Under the pieces are notes generated by a model. The model was not told the DNA's origin. It ran no database searches and saw only the letters and a program-made list of their open reading frames with translations. Below, one piece after another: positions 7,617-15,575 of a stretch of DNA of 64,000 nt. The position numbers were made by a program, and so were the translations under genes. Origin of the DNA: Acetobacteraceae bacterium H6797 (GTDB lineage Bacteria; Pseudomonadota; Alphaproteobacteria; Acetobacterales; Acetobacteraceae); contig JADFCQ010000001.1 of NCBI GenBank assembly GCA_015223225.1, positions 372,001 to 436,000 of the forward strand, read 5' to 3'. Each line of letters opens with the position of its first letter. Within the stretch, counting starts at the first letter, position 1.

Positions 7617-9905
7617 CTATTCGGCCCGGATCATCACCGGCACCGCCTTCGCCGCCGGCACATGGCTTTCCTTCGCACGATGCCAGAGAGGCAGCAGCGG
7701 ATTGCATTCGGGGTAGTAGCCCGCGACCGCGCCGCGCGGCAGATCGAAGGGCACGACGCGCAGCCCGGAGAGGGCGCGCCGCACCCCATCATCGGCGACA
7801 GTGGCGAGGCTCACGCCCGCACCTGCGGCGAGGCCGAGCGCATCCATGTCGAGCGGGTTCATCATCACGATCTCCCGGCTGCCGCGGAACCCGCGGAAGC
7901 GGTCCTCGAAGCCGTAGACGGTCGTGTTGAATTGATCGTTGCTGCGCACGGTGACGAGCATGAAGCTGCCCTCGGGCGCGGGCATGTCCGCATCGGCTTG
8001 CAGGCCCTTGCGCGGCAGGAAATTGGCCTTCCCTGTCTCCGTGCGCCATTCCCGCTCGCGCGCCTTGTTGCCCCGATAGAAGCCGCCTTCCTGCCGGACG
8101 CGCCGGTTGTAATCGGCATACCACTCCGGAAAGACCGCCGCGATGCTGTCGCGAATGCGGTCGTAATCGGCGAGCCATTCATCCCAGGGCACGAGCGGGT
8201 TCGGCGGCAGCAGCGCCTTGGCGATGCCCACGATAATGGCCGGCTCAGACAGAAGGTCCGCACTTGCGGGTTCGCGCAGGCCACGGGAGGGATGGATGCC
8301 GGAGGTGCTGTCCTCGATGCTGACGAGCTGCGGCCCGCTCGTCTGCCGATCGATCTCGATGCGGCTGAGGCAAGGGAGGAGATAGGCCTGGCGGCCGTGA
8401 ATCAGATGGCTGCGGTTGAGCTTCGTCGTGACCATCACCGTTAGCGGGAGTTTCCGCCAGGCGGGCACGAGCGGCCCGTGATCTGGCAAGGAGCGCGTGA
8501 GATTGCCGCCCAGTTGCAGCACCGCCTTCACCTTGCCAGAGATGACGCCTTCCGCCGCCTCGGTCACGTCCATTCCCTTGTTGCGCGGAGGCTCGAAGCC
8601 GAAGAGGCGTGCGAATTCATCCAGGGGCGCAAGCTCGGGCTTCTCGGTGATCCAGACGGCGCGCTGGCCTTGCACGTTGGAATGCCCGCGCACGGGGCAG
8701 ATACCGGCGCCGGGCCTGCCGATATTGCCGCGCAGCAGCAGCAGCGAGACGAGCATCCGGACATTCGCCACACCCTCGCGATGCTGCGTCAGCCCCATGC
8801 CATAAAGGCCGAGCGTCCGGCGCGACATGCGGTAGAAACCGGCGATCTCCCCGATATCCGCGCGGGAAAGGCCGGAGCGCTGCTCGATCTCGCCCCAGTC
8901 ATGCGCGCGCATGGCGTGGGCGAACTCTTCGAAGCCATGTGTATGCTCTGAGATGAAATCGCGGTCCAGCAGGCCGGCACCGTCGACGATCTCGCCTTCC
9001 TCCTCCCATTCCAGCATCTGCTTGCACAGCCCGACGAGCAGCGCGAGGTCACCACCCGGCTTCGGCTGATAGTAGCGCGCGGCGATACGGGTCGAAGGCG
9101 TAGCGAGCATCTGCGCCGGATTCTGCGGGTTGGTAAAACGCTCCATCCCACGCTCGCGCAGCGTGTTGATGACGAGGATCGGCACCCCTCGGCGCGCCGC
9201 TTCATCGAGCTGATGCAGCATACGAGGGCTATTGCTCGCCGTATTCTGCCCGAAGATCATGATGAGGTCGGTCTGCTCGAAATCCTCGAGCGTGACCGTG
9301 CCTACCGGCACGCCGATGGCCTGCGCCAAACCGACAGAGGTGCTCTCGTGGCACATATTCGATGAATCGGGCAGGTTATTGGTGCCATAGAGGCGCGCCA
9401 GCAGTTGCCAAAGGAAGGAGGCTTCGTTGCAAGCGCGGCCGGAGGCATAGAACACGGCCTCGTCCGGCGCCATCGCCTTCAATTCCTTCGCGATACCCTC
9501 GAAGGCTTCCTGCCAGGTGACGGGCAGATAGCGGTCGCTCGCCTCATCCCACTTCATGGGTTCGGTCAGCCGCCCAGCCTGCTCCAGCGCATGGTCCGAC
9601 CAGTTCTCGAGCTCCGTGACGGTATGTGCCCCGAAGAAGCGGGGCTCCAACCTCTCGCTGGTCAGATCCCAGGCGGTGGCCTTGGCTCCATTCTCGCAGA
9701 ACTCGAAGAGATGCGGCGGCTGCGGCTTGGCCCAAGCGCAGGAGGCGCACATGAAGCCATCGTGCTTGTTCTGCTTGCGCAGCACGAGGGCGGTGCTGGC
9801 GGCATTGCCCTCCCGCCGAAGAATGGCGCTCAGGGCCGAGACGGAGCCCCATCCGCCCGAGGGCGTATGAGGCGTGGAAATCTCCAGTTCCTCATCGCGA
9901 TCCAT
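7617..9905 (-). CDS. FdhF/YdeP family molybdopterin oxidoreductase
   Basis: A 762-residue member of the formate dehydrogenase alpha-like superfamily, closest in layout to E. coli YdeP, which is linked to acid resistance. The N-terminal cysteine cluster CASCAW...FEFC (C53, C56, C70) resembles an incomplete [4Fe-4S] site. Cys185 in NMCHESTSVGL aligns with the molybdenum-ligating Cys/Sec of true formate dehydrogenases (UHGPSVAG in FdhF). Bis-MGD binding segments follow. No electron-transfer partner subunit is adjacent, which is usual for YdeP. The substrate is unproven; a formate link is inferred from the nearby formaldehyde dehydrogenase-like gene. Confidence 0.88.
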   Translation of the reverse strand: MDRDEELEISTPHTPSGGWGSVSALSAILRREGNAASTALVLRKQNKHDGFMCASCAWAKPQPPHLFEFCENGAKATAWDLTSERLEPRFFGAHTVTELENWSDHALEQAGRLTEPMKWDEASDRYLPVTWQEAFEGIAKELKAMAPDEAVFYASGRACNEASFLWQLLARLYGTNNLPDSSNMCHESTSVGLAQAIGVPVGTVTLEDFEQTDLIMIFGQNTASNSPRMLHQLDEAARRGVPILVINTLRERGMERFTNPQNPAQMLATPSTRIAARYYQPKPGGDLALLVGLCKQMLEWEEEGEIVDGAGLLDRDFISEHTHGFEEFAHAMRAHDWGEIEQRSGLSRADIGEIAGFYRMSRRTLGLYGMGLTQHREGVANVRMLVSLLLLRGNIGRPGAGICPVRGHSNVQGQRAVWITEKPELAPLDEFARLFGFEPPRNKGMDVTEAAEGVISGKVKAVLQLGGNLTRSLPDHGPLVPAWRKLPLTVMVTTKLNRSHLIHGRQAYLLPCLSRIEIDRQTSGPQLVSIEDSTSGIHPSRGLREPASADLLSEPAIIVGIAKALLPPNPLVPWDEWLADYDRIRDSIAAVFPEWYADYNRRVRQEGGFYRGNKAREREWRTETGKANFLPRKGLQADADMPAPEGSFMLVTVRSNDQFNTTVYGFEDRFRGFRGSREIVMMNPLDMDALGLAAGAGVSLATVADDGVRRALSGLRVVPFDLPRGAVAGYYPECNPLLPLWHRAKESHVPAAKAVPVMIRAE

Positions 9906-10096
9906 GACGCCTCCGATGCCGCTATATGCAGAATCGGAAAACGGTGCAGGACAAAAGGGGTTTCAATCTACCCGCTGCAGGCACAAGAGCGCGATAACAC
10001 CAAGCGTCGTAACCCATGTTATTGAGCGTCGCCGGAGCGGCTCATCTTCCGGCAGCCTTCCTGTCATGATCGCTGTTATTTTCACTTATCTTGGTA

Positions 10097-10118
10097 GGTC
10101 GGCGTCTATTTTCCGACC
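10097..10118. promoter_or_regulatory. Inverted repeat in the YdeP/DUF3606 divergent intergenic region
   Basis: GGTCGG (10097-10102) and CCGACC (10113-10118) flank a 10-base AT-richer spacer in a 288-base gap with much lower GC than its surroundings. The gap must carry both divergent promoters. The repeat is a plausible operator or attenuator hairpin, but no known regulator site was matched. Confidence 0.3.
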
Positions 10119-10193
10119 GATCCTCTTCCAATTTCCGAAACGCGGCACTGGCCAGGGCATTACGCTCCTGGGTGCACGCCAAGGGAGGATCCG

Positions 10194-10385
10194 ATGCCTG
10201 ATGCAACGCCTTCCACCTCACCGGGCGAGCCCTGTCTCGTCGATCTGGGCGATGATCGGCAAGTCATCCATTGGTCGGAGAAGCTGGGCATTTCGCCGGA
10301 CACCTTGCGACAGACCGTCGCCGTGGCCGGCAATGATATCACCGCCATCGCCCGCTATCTCTGCCGATCGCCATCGGATTGCTGA
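10194..10385 (+). CDS. DUF3606 domain-containing small protein
   Basis: A 63-residue protein matching the DUF3606 pattern: a short acidic lead (VDLGDDRQVIHWSEKLGIS), then a helix and the segment VAVAGNDITAIARYL. Such proteins are common in alphaproteobacteria, often as stress-related genes of unknown function. A strong GGGAGG ribosome site lies 6 bases before ATG 10194. The gene sits 67 bases before the zinc dehydrogenase and may share its promoter region. Confidence 0.8.
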   Translation: MPDATPSTSPGEPCLVDLGDDRQVIHWSEKLGISPDTLRQTVAVAGNDITAIARYLCRSPSDC

Positions 10386-10452
10386 ACAGTCAGCCGGCCG
10401 GCGTGGAAGCGCGAAGGCCCTAGCGCGGCCGGCAACAGGACAGGAGAGATCT

Positions 10453-11622
10453 ATGCGCGCTTTGACATGGCATGGCCGGGGAGATATCCGGTGCGACACC
10501 GTGCCCGACCCGAAAATCGAGCATGAACGTGATGCCATCATCAAAGTCACTTCCTGCGCGATCTGCGGCTCCGACCTTCATCTCATGGGCGGCTTCGTGC
10601 CGACGATGGAATCCGGCGACATTCTCGGCCATGAATGCATGGGCGAGGTCGTTGAAGTCGGCCGCGGCAATACGGCGCTCAAGCCGGGCGATCGCGTGGT
10701 GGTGCCTTTCACCATCTGCTGCGGCGAATGCCGCCAGTGCAAATGGGGCAACTGGTCCTGTTGCGAACGCACCAATCCCAATGGCGCCATGCAGGCGCAG
10801 CAATATGGTTATCCGCTCGCCGGCCTCTTCGGCTACTCGCATATCACCGGTGGCTATGCCGGCGGCCAGGCCGAGTATATCCGTGTGCCCTATGCCGATG
10901 TGGGGCCGCTGAAGATCCTTGAAGAGATCACCGACGAACAGGTGCTTTTTCTCTCCGACATCCTCCCCACGGCCTATATGGCGGCCGAGAATTGCGGGCT
11001 GAAGGGCGGCGAGACGGTCGCCATCTGGGGTGCGGGTCCCGTGGGTCTGCTGGCCATCCGCTGCGCCTTCCTGCTCGGTGCCGGCCGGGTGATCTCGATC
11101 GACACCGTGCCGGAGCGCCTCGCCATGGCGCGCGAGGCCGGGGCGGAGACGCTCGATTATGCCGACGGTGGCGATCTTCACCAGCATATCCTCGAACTTA
11201 CCAAAGGCGCGGGACCGGATGCGGTGATTGAGGCCGTGGGGCTCGAAAGCCATGGCGCCACCACGGCCCAGAGCATCGCCTCGACCGTCATGAGCAAAAC
11301 GGTCTCGCTCGAGAGGCCATTCGCGCTCAACCAGGCCATCCTCTCCTGCCGCCCCGCCGGCACCATCTCCATGCCGGGCGTCTTCGCGGGCCAGGTCGGA
11401 CCCATCGCGATGGGCGCGTTGATGCAGAAGGGTCTCACCCTGCGCACCGGCCAGACGCATATGCTGCGCTACATGAAGCCCCTGCTGGAGCATATCCAGG
11501 CTGGCCGGATCGACGCGACCGGCATCATCACCCATCGCGCGACGCTGGAAGACGGGCCGAATCTTTACGATCTCTTCCGCGAGAAGAAAGACGGCTGCGT
11601 GAAAGTCGTGCTGAAGCCTTAG
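10453..11622 (+). CDS. Zinc-dependent alcohol dehydrogenase, glutathione-independent formaldehyde dehydrogenase-like
   Basis: The 389-residue protein is a medium-chain dehydrogenase. Catalytic zinc residues are Cys38 (CGSDLH) and His60-Glu61 (GHE). The structural zinc set is C90, C93, C96 and C104. The NAD-binding motif is WGAGPVGLLAIR. The long insertion around YGYPLAGLFGYSHITGGYAGG is typical of the FDH-like group (formaldehyde dehydrogenase/dismutase). It probably oxidises formaldehyde or a small aldehyde/alcohol. The start is ATG 10453 behind CAGGAGAG; the reading frame stays open far upstream, but nothing there resembles the family. Confidence 0.87.
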   Translation: MRALTWHGRGDIRCDTVPDPKIEHERDAIIKVTSCAICGSDLHLMGGFVPTMESGDILGHECMGEVVEVGRGNTALKPGDRVVVPFTICCGECRQCKWGNWSCCERTNPNGAMQAQQYGYPLAGLFGYSHITGGYAGGQAEYIRVPYADVGPLKILEEITDEQVLFLSDILPTAYMAAENCGLKGGETVAIWGAGPVGLLAIRCAFLLGAGRVISIDTVPERLAMAREAGAETLDYADGGDLHQHILELTKGAGPDAVIEAVGLESHGATTAQSIASTVMSKTVSLERPFALNQAILSCRPAGTISMPGVFAGQVGPIAMGALMQKGLTLRTGQTHMLRYMKPLLEHIQAGRIDATGIITHRATLEDGPNLYDLFREKKDGCVKVVLKP

Positions 11623-11632
11623 CCCGAAACCA

Positions 11633-11663
11633 GGACTGGAGCGATCAACCCTCGCTCCAGTCC
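11633..11663. terminator. Perfect 12-bp hairpin between convergent genes
   Basis: GGACTGGAGCGA (11633-11644) pairs with TCGCTCCAGTCC (11652-11663) around a 7-base loop. One arm is the last coding part and the other flanks the stop codon of the cysteine hydrolase gene. The spacing after the dehydrogenase stop suggests bidirectional termination, though no clear T-run is present. Confidence 0.5.
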
Positions 11664-12259
11664 GCGACGATCTCGGCCACCGTCGCCGTTTCCACCTGCA
11701 AACCGAAGCGTGCGCGATAGACACTCATCAGCGCCTCATGGGTTTCGTCTGCCGAGCCGCAAAGCGCGTCCGTCGCCAAGATGGTGCGGTAGCCATGGTC
11801 GATCGCGGTCATCACGGCGGCGAGGACGCAGACATCCGTCTCAGCCCCGCTCACGATCACGGTGGAGATGCCGCGCTCTTGCAGATGCTGGTGCAGCCGG
11901 CCGCAGAACCAGGGTGAATAGACCTTCTTGTCGAAAACCTGGCCCGGCGGCACCAGGCGGCGCAGGGGCTCGACGAGTTCCAGCTTCTCATCGGGCAGCG
12001 CGGCTCGCGTCATGCCCTCCCATTTCTCGTAATAGCGCCGCCAGCTTCCCGCCGCCTCGCCGGCATCGCGCGGCGTGATGAAGCGGGTGAAGAGGTTCCT
12101 CTCCGGGTGAGCCTCGGTAAGCTCGACCACCTTCGGCAGGATACGCTCCATCCATTCCACGGCCCAAGGCGTGTCGCGCAGAAACATCGCCTGCATATCG
12201 ACGCAGAGATGGATGGCCTCGCGGATCGGCCCGAATCGCAGCCCGGTTTCCTCAGTCAC
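11645..12259 (-). CDS. Isochorismatase-like cysteine hydrolase
   Basis: About 204 residues from a GTG start at 12259, which lies behind an AGGAAG site. The catalytic triad of the isochorismatase-like hydrolases is visible: Asp in LCVDMQAMF (residue 21), Lys in FDKKVYSPW and the nucleophilic Cys in SGAETDVCVLAA. Members hydrolyse amides such as nicotinamide, N-carbamoyl compounds or peroxyureidoacrylate, and the substrate cannot be told here. The start is 13 bases after the HWE kinase stop, so it may be in one transcript with that kinase. A longer frame reaching 12322 would overlap the kinase gene and is less likely. Confidence 0.82.
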   Translation of the reverse strand: MTEETGLRFGPIREAIHLCVDMQAMFLRDTPWAVEWMERILPKVVELTEAHPERNLFTRFITPRDAGEAAGSWRRYYEKWEGMTRAALPDEKLELVEPLRRLVPPGQVFDKKVYSPWFCGRLHQHLQERGISTVIVSGAETDVCVLAAVMTAIDHGYRTILATDALCGSADETHEALMSVYRARFGLQVETATVAEIVADWSEG

Positions 12260-12272
12260 GCGACACTTCCTG

Positions 12273-13253
12273 TCAGGCGGCCGCTTCCGGCAAGGGCACG
12301 TCGAGCGTGGCGCGGACGCCATCCTCCTCGAAACATACCGAGGTCACGGCGCCGATTTCATAAGGGAGGCTGCGGCGGAGCAATTCGTTGCCGAAACCCT
12401 CTCGAAGCTGCACGGGCGGCTTGGTAAGGCCCGTCTCCTTCCATCGCAGCGCGAGCCGGCGGGCCGCGCCGCTGCCTTGCACATGCCAGGCCACATTGAC
12501 GAGCCCGCCGGCATAATGGAGCGCCCCGTGTTTCACGGAATTCGTGGCGAGTTCATGCAGGGCCAGGATCAGGCTTTCGCCGACACGATTGGGCACGCGC
12601 ACCTGCGGCCCCTCGATGGCCGCGCGCCCGCCCTCGCGGATCGCATAGACGCCCAGTTCGGCGGCGACGATACCGAAGAGATCCATCCCCCCATCAGCAC
12701 TCGCCAGCACGGCGGCCTGCGCACGCGTCACCGCGCCGATGCGGCCGTCGAGATCGGCGACGAAATCCTCCGGCGTCAGGCTCGACTCTCCCGTGCGCCG
12801 CGCGATCGAGCGCAGATTGGCCAGCACGTTCCTTACGCGGTGCCGCAACTCGGCCAAAGCGCTGCGCTGCGCGGCAACCTTGCGGACGAGGTCATCAATC
12901 TCGACCGAGGTGGCGATCCAGCAATCGGCGATATTCTCCATCGCCGCGAATTCCGTCCGGTACCAGGCGGGCTCACGCTGCCCGATCCCGATCAGACGAT
13001 GCTCGACCTTGAACAGCCCGCCCGCCTTCGCCTCGCGCAGGGAGCCGACCATGGCCGTCCGCTCCGCTTCGGGAATCGCCGAAAGCCAGCCCATGCCCTG
13101 GCTCGCCTCCAGGCTGAGGCCCGTGTAACGGGTCCATTGCGGCCCGGCCCAGCGCAGGGCGCCATCCCCCCCTGTGCACCAGACCAGCACCGGCAATGCC
13201 GCCAGGGCGGGCGAGACGTCGGAAAGAACGGTGGTTGAGGTTTCAGCGCTCAT
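12273..13253 (-). CDS. PAS domain HWE-family sensor histidine kinase
   Basis: A 326-residue soluble kinase with a PAS fold (residues about 15-120, with LRWAGPQWTRYTGLS) and an HWE kinase core. The phospho-acceptor is His138 in ELRHRVRNVLANL. The N box is HELATNSVKHG (233-243), and a Trp-x-Glu motif appears in WKETG. The F box is missing, as expected of HWE kinases. No membrane segment is present, so it senses a cytoplasmic signal. It lies next to a Crp/Fnr gene and two single-receiver regulators that are likely partners. HWE kinases often feed the alphaproteobacterial general stress or light responses. Confidence 0.9.
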   Translation of the reverse strand: MSAETSTTVLSDVSPALAALPVLVWCTGGDGALRWAGPQWTRYTGLSLEASQGMGWLSAIPEAERTAMVGSLREAKAGGLFKVEHRLIGIGQREPAWYRTEFAAMENIADCWIATSVEIDDLVRKVAAQRSALAELRHRVRNVLANLRSIARRTGESSLTPEDFVADLDGRIGAVTRAQAAVLASADGGMDLFGIVAAELGVYAIREGGRAAIEGPQVRVPNRVGESLILALHELATNSVKHGALHYAGGLVNVAWHVQGSGAARRLALRWKETGLTKPPVQLREGFGNELLRRSLPYEIGAVTSVCFEEDGVRATLDVPLPEAAA

Positions 13254-13288
13254 GGGCCGGGCTCCAGCTCACGTCACCAATCGCGTGG

Positions 13289-14080
13289 TCATAGCACCCT
13301 CGCCGCCTGTTCGTGGGGGCCCCTTTCGAGATGCAGATAGTTCGGATTGAACATGGCCGCATTCTTGATCGCGTCGAGGTCGGGAATCTCCAGCCACTTG
13401 TCCCGCAGCACGATAAGGCCGGCGCCGCGCAATTCCTGCAGCGTCCGGTTCACATGCACGGGCGACAGGCCCATGGCATCGGCGAGGTCGACCTGAGTGA
13501 AGGGCAGCTCGCAACCGCCATCCTTGGTGAGTCCCACGGCCCGGAGGCGGATGTAGAGTTCGCAGAGCAGATGGGCCATCCGCTCGAAGGCGCTGCGCTG
13601 GCCGAGATTGACGGTCCATTCCCGCTGGATGGCGATATTCACCAGCGTCTCCCACCACAGGCCCTGCGCGACGCGGGGATGGTTCAGCACGACCTCCTCC
13701 AGCGTGGAGCGGGTGATTTCCGCAAAGGTTGCCGGCGTCAGCGTGCCTACCGAATGATCCATTTCCTTGAGGATGTAGATATTCAGATCACACAGATCAC
13801 CGGGCAGAAAAAAGGCGACGATCTGGCGGCGTCCGTCCTCCAGTTGCTTGTAGCGGCAGGCCCAGCCGGAAAGAAGCAGATACACGTCCTTGGGCGCGTC
13901 GCCCTCGCGGATGACGTCCTCCCGCGCGCCGAAGCGACGCACACGCTCGCCGCTCAACCGATATAGAACGGAGCGATCCTCGCTGGAGAGCTTGATGAAC
14001 TGCTCCAGCTTGCGGGACAGGGTGGTTTCCAAATGCGATATCCTGGAATCTAAACGTTGCCCTCGACTAGCGCGCGACAA
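13289..14080 (-). CDS. Crp/Fnr family transcriptional regulator
   Basis: A 263-residue regulator with an effector-binding beta roll (about residues 30-140, including VYLLLSGWACRYKQLEDGRRQIVAFFLPGD) and a C-terminal winged helix (FTQVDLADAMGLSPVHVNRTLQEL). The N-terminus has no FNR-type Cys cluster, so an iron-sulfur oxygen sensor is unlikely. This subgroup is common in alphaproteobacteria beside HWE kinases and single-domain receivers. It is transcribed divergently from the first receiver gene, across a perfect palindrome at 14111-14122. The first 20 residues may be over-called. Confidence 0.88.
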   Translation of the reverse strand: MSRASRGQRLDSRISHLETTLSRKLEQFIKLSSEDRSVLYRLSGERVRRFGAREDVIREGDAPKDVYLLLSGWACRYKQLEDGRRQIVAFFLPGDLCDLNIYILKEMDHSVGTLTPATFAEITRSTLEEVVLNHPRVAQGLWWETLVNIAIQREWTVNLGQRSAFERMAHLLCELYIRLRAVGLTKDGGCELPFTQVDLADAMGLSPVHVNRTLQELRGAGLIVLRDKWLEIPDLDAIKNAAMFNPNYLHLERGPHEQAARVL

Positions 14081-14110
14081 AGAAACGCGGATTAACTTAG
14101 GTTAGTTACG

Positions 14111-14122
14111 GTCACCGGTGAC
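14111..14122. promoter_or_regulatory. Perfect 12-bp palindrome, candidate operator
   Basis: GTCACCGGTGAC is a perfect palindrome, flanked by weaker matching arms AGTTA (left) and TAACT (right). It sits in the 97-base gap between the divergent Crp/Fnr and response-regulator genes, where a dimeric regulator would act on both. Binding by the adjacent Crp/Fnr protein is inference. Confidence 0.4.
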
Positions 14123-14177
14123 TGTCATAACTCCGTTCCCGTCTCGCAGGGGGCATATTTGGGAGGGTGACGACGGA

Positions 14178-14540
14178 ATGCAGGGCCGGTCTGTGCTGGT
14201 GGCCGAGGATGGCTATTTTCTGGCCGATGACCTGGCTTCGATGCTTCGTCTGGCTGGTGCGGAGGTGCTGGGGCCGGTTGCCACATGCACTCAGGCGATA
14301 GTCCTTCTGGAGGCCACGTCTCGGCAAATTGACCTCGCCGTTCTGGATATCAACCTGCGGGGAGAGCTGGCCTTCGAACTGGCCGATCTTCTCGTGGCAC
14401 GCGGCACCCGCCTGGTCTTCTCCAGCGGTTATCCCACTGATTTCCTTCCCTCCCGCTTCGTGGCTGTTCCCCTCTGGCGAAAGCCCTATCAACTGCCCGC
14501 CTTGCTCAACTCTCTCCGGGCCATGTTCCGGCAGGCATGA
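14178..14540 (+). CDS. Single-domain response regulator
   Basis: A 120-residue receiver-only protein from ATG 14178, behind a GGGAGGG site. Acidic pocket residues are Glu10-Asp11, the phospho-acceptor is Asp57 (AVLDINL) and the conserved Lys is Lys102 (LWRKPY). There is no output domain, so it acts as a phosphate sink or relay, or binds a partner. The closest kinase is the HWE kinase less than 1 kb away. A second receiver gene follows on the same strand. An upstream in-frame ATG at 14118 would add 20 residues without family support. Confidence 0.88.
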   Translation: MQGRSVLVAEDGYFLADDLASMLRLAGAEVLGPVATCTQAIVLLEATSRQIDLAVLDINLRGELAFELADLLVARGTRLVFSSGYPTDFLPSRFVAVPLWRKPYQLPALLNSLRAMFRQA

Positions 14541-14614
14541 CAGGCGGCCTCGCCGGGCGGTGCCAATAACAAGTGTTAATGCGGCACCTTCTCCCGATGG
14601 GGAGATTCTCTCCG

Positions 14615-15049
14615 ATGACCAGTTCCCCCCCCGGCAACGTCGTTATAGCCACCAGATCCCCCCAACCCGCTCCCGGTCCGGCCAGCGGCAGCGGCGTCGC
14701 TGCGAGGCGTATCCTGGTGGTCGAGGACCAGTTCCTCATCGCCAGCGATATCATCGCCGCTTTCGAGGAGGGCGGCTTCGGCGTGGCTGGCCCCGTCTCC
14801 ACCCTGGAGGGGGCCATGGCACTGCTGGATGAGGGCCATGACCTGGCCGGCGCCGTCGTGGACCTGCGCCTGCAGGGGGACCTCGCCTACCCGCTCGTGG
14901 ACAAGCTGCTGGAACGGCGGATACCGACCGTGCTCTCCACTGGCTATGACTGGTCCGCCATTCCTGAGCGGTACGGCAGCCTGCCGCGCTTCGAAAAGCC
15001 GGTCGATCCCTTCGCCTTGGTGGAAGTTTTCCGGGAAGGGAATAGCTGA
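14615..15049 (+). CDS. Single-domain response regulator with disordered N-terminus
   Basis: A receiver-only protein of about 144 residues. The first 30 are Pro/Ser/Gly-rich and probably disordered. The receiver has Glu37-Asp38 (VVEDQ), phospho-acceptor Asp83 (AVVDLRL) and Lys128 (FEKPV). I chose ATG 14615 behind GGGGAGA; upstream in-frame starts at 14573 and 14579 are possible. It is 74 bases after the first receiver gene and is probably co-transcribed. The two receivers differ enough to be non-redundant. Confidence 0.85.
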   Translation: MTSSPPGNVVIATRSPQPAPGPASGSGVAARRILVVEDQFLIASDIIAAFEEGGFGVAGPVSTLEGAMALLDEGHDLAGAVVDLRLQGDLAYPLVDKLLERRIPTVLSTGYDWSAIPERYGSLPRFEKPVDPFALVEVFREGNS

Positions 15050-15071
15050 AGTTTCCGCTTGGCGGTCATGC

Positions 15072-15114
15072 AATACAGATACCGCTCAACATATGTTAGC
15101 GGCAGTTCTGTATT
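15072..15114. promoter_or_regulatory. Long interrupted palindrome upstream of yciG-like gene
   Basis: The outer arms AATACAGA (15072-15079) and TCTGTATT (15107-15114) are perfect inverted copies. Inside them CCGCT/AGCGG flank a perfect AACATATGTT centre. No T-run follows, so it is more like an operator or regulatory hairpin than a terminator. It lies about 115-160 bases upstream of the yciG-like start and 22 bases after the response regulator stop. Confidence 0.45.
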
Positions 15115-15229
15115 ATCGCGCGGAATCATTCCCTTAGGGTTTTTGAAGTATATTTCTACAACTTAGGGGACCGCCATCTGTTCTTCTCTCGCCGGCACCG
15201 CAGCCGGCCATAGCGAGAGGAGACAACCG

Positions 15230-15445
15230 ATGGCTGATACCAGCAAGCGTGGCTTCGCGAGCATGGACGAGAACAAGCAGCGCGAAATCGCCTCCAAGGG
15301 CGGCCAAGCTTCCGGCGGGAATTTCGCCAACGACCGCGAGCGCGCCAGCGAAGCCGGCCACAAGGGTGGGCAAGCGTCTGGCGGCAACTTCGCCAATGAT
15401 CGCGACCGCGCCAGCGAAGCGGGCCGCAAGGGCGGCACACGCTGA
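15230..15445 (+). CDS. yciG: KGG-repeat stress protein, YciG/GsiB type
   Basis: A 71-residue, very hydrophilic protein made almost entirely of repeats: a KGGQASGGNFANDR unit occurs twice, at residues 23-36 and 45-58, and a KGG lies at the C-terminus. This is the stress-induced bacterial acidophilic repeat motif of YciG and B. subtilis GsiB, which resemble plant LEA proteins and are induced by starvation or desiccation. An AGAGGAGA ribosome site precedes the ATG. A strong terminator follows, and the Mn-catalase/YciE/YciF genes come next, as in enterobacterial yciGFE-katN loci. Confidence 0.9.
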   Translation: MADTSKRGFASMDENKQREIASKGGQASGGNFANDRERASEAGHKGGQASGGNFANDRDRASEAGRKGGTR

Positions 15446-15459
15446 CGATCGCCTGAGGG

Positions 15460-15486
15460 AAGGCAGCGCCTGGCGCTGCCTTTTCC
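15460..15486 (+). terminator. Rho-independent terminator after yciG-like gene
   Basis: AAGGCAGCGC pairs with GCGCTGCCTT across a short loop, and TTTTCC follows. It separates yciG from the Mn-catalase gene, so partial read-through could set different expression levels. Confidence 0.8.
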
Positions 15487-15575
15487 TTGCCCAATGCCTT
15501 CCCAGATCACGCCCGTCATCGACGGCCAGCGACTGCACCATTGGTGCGCCGCCCTCAGCAAGGAGGACACGAACG

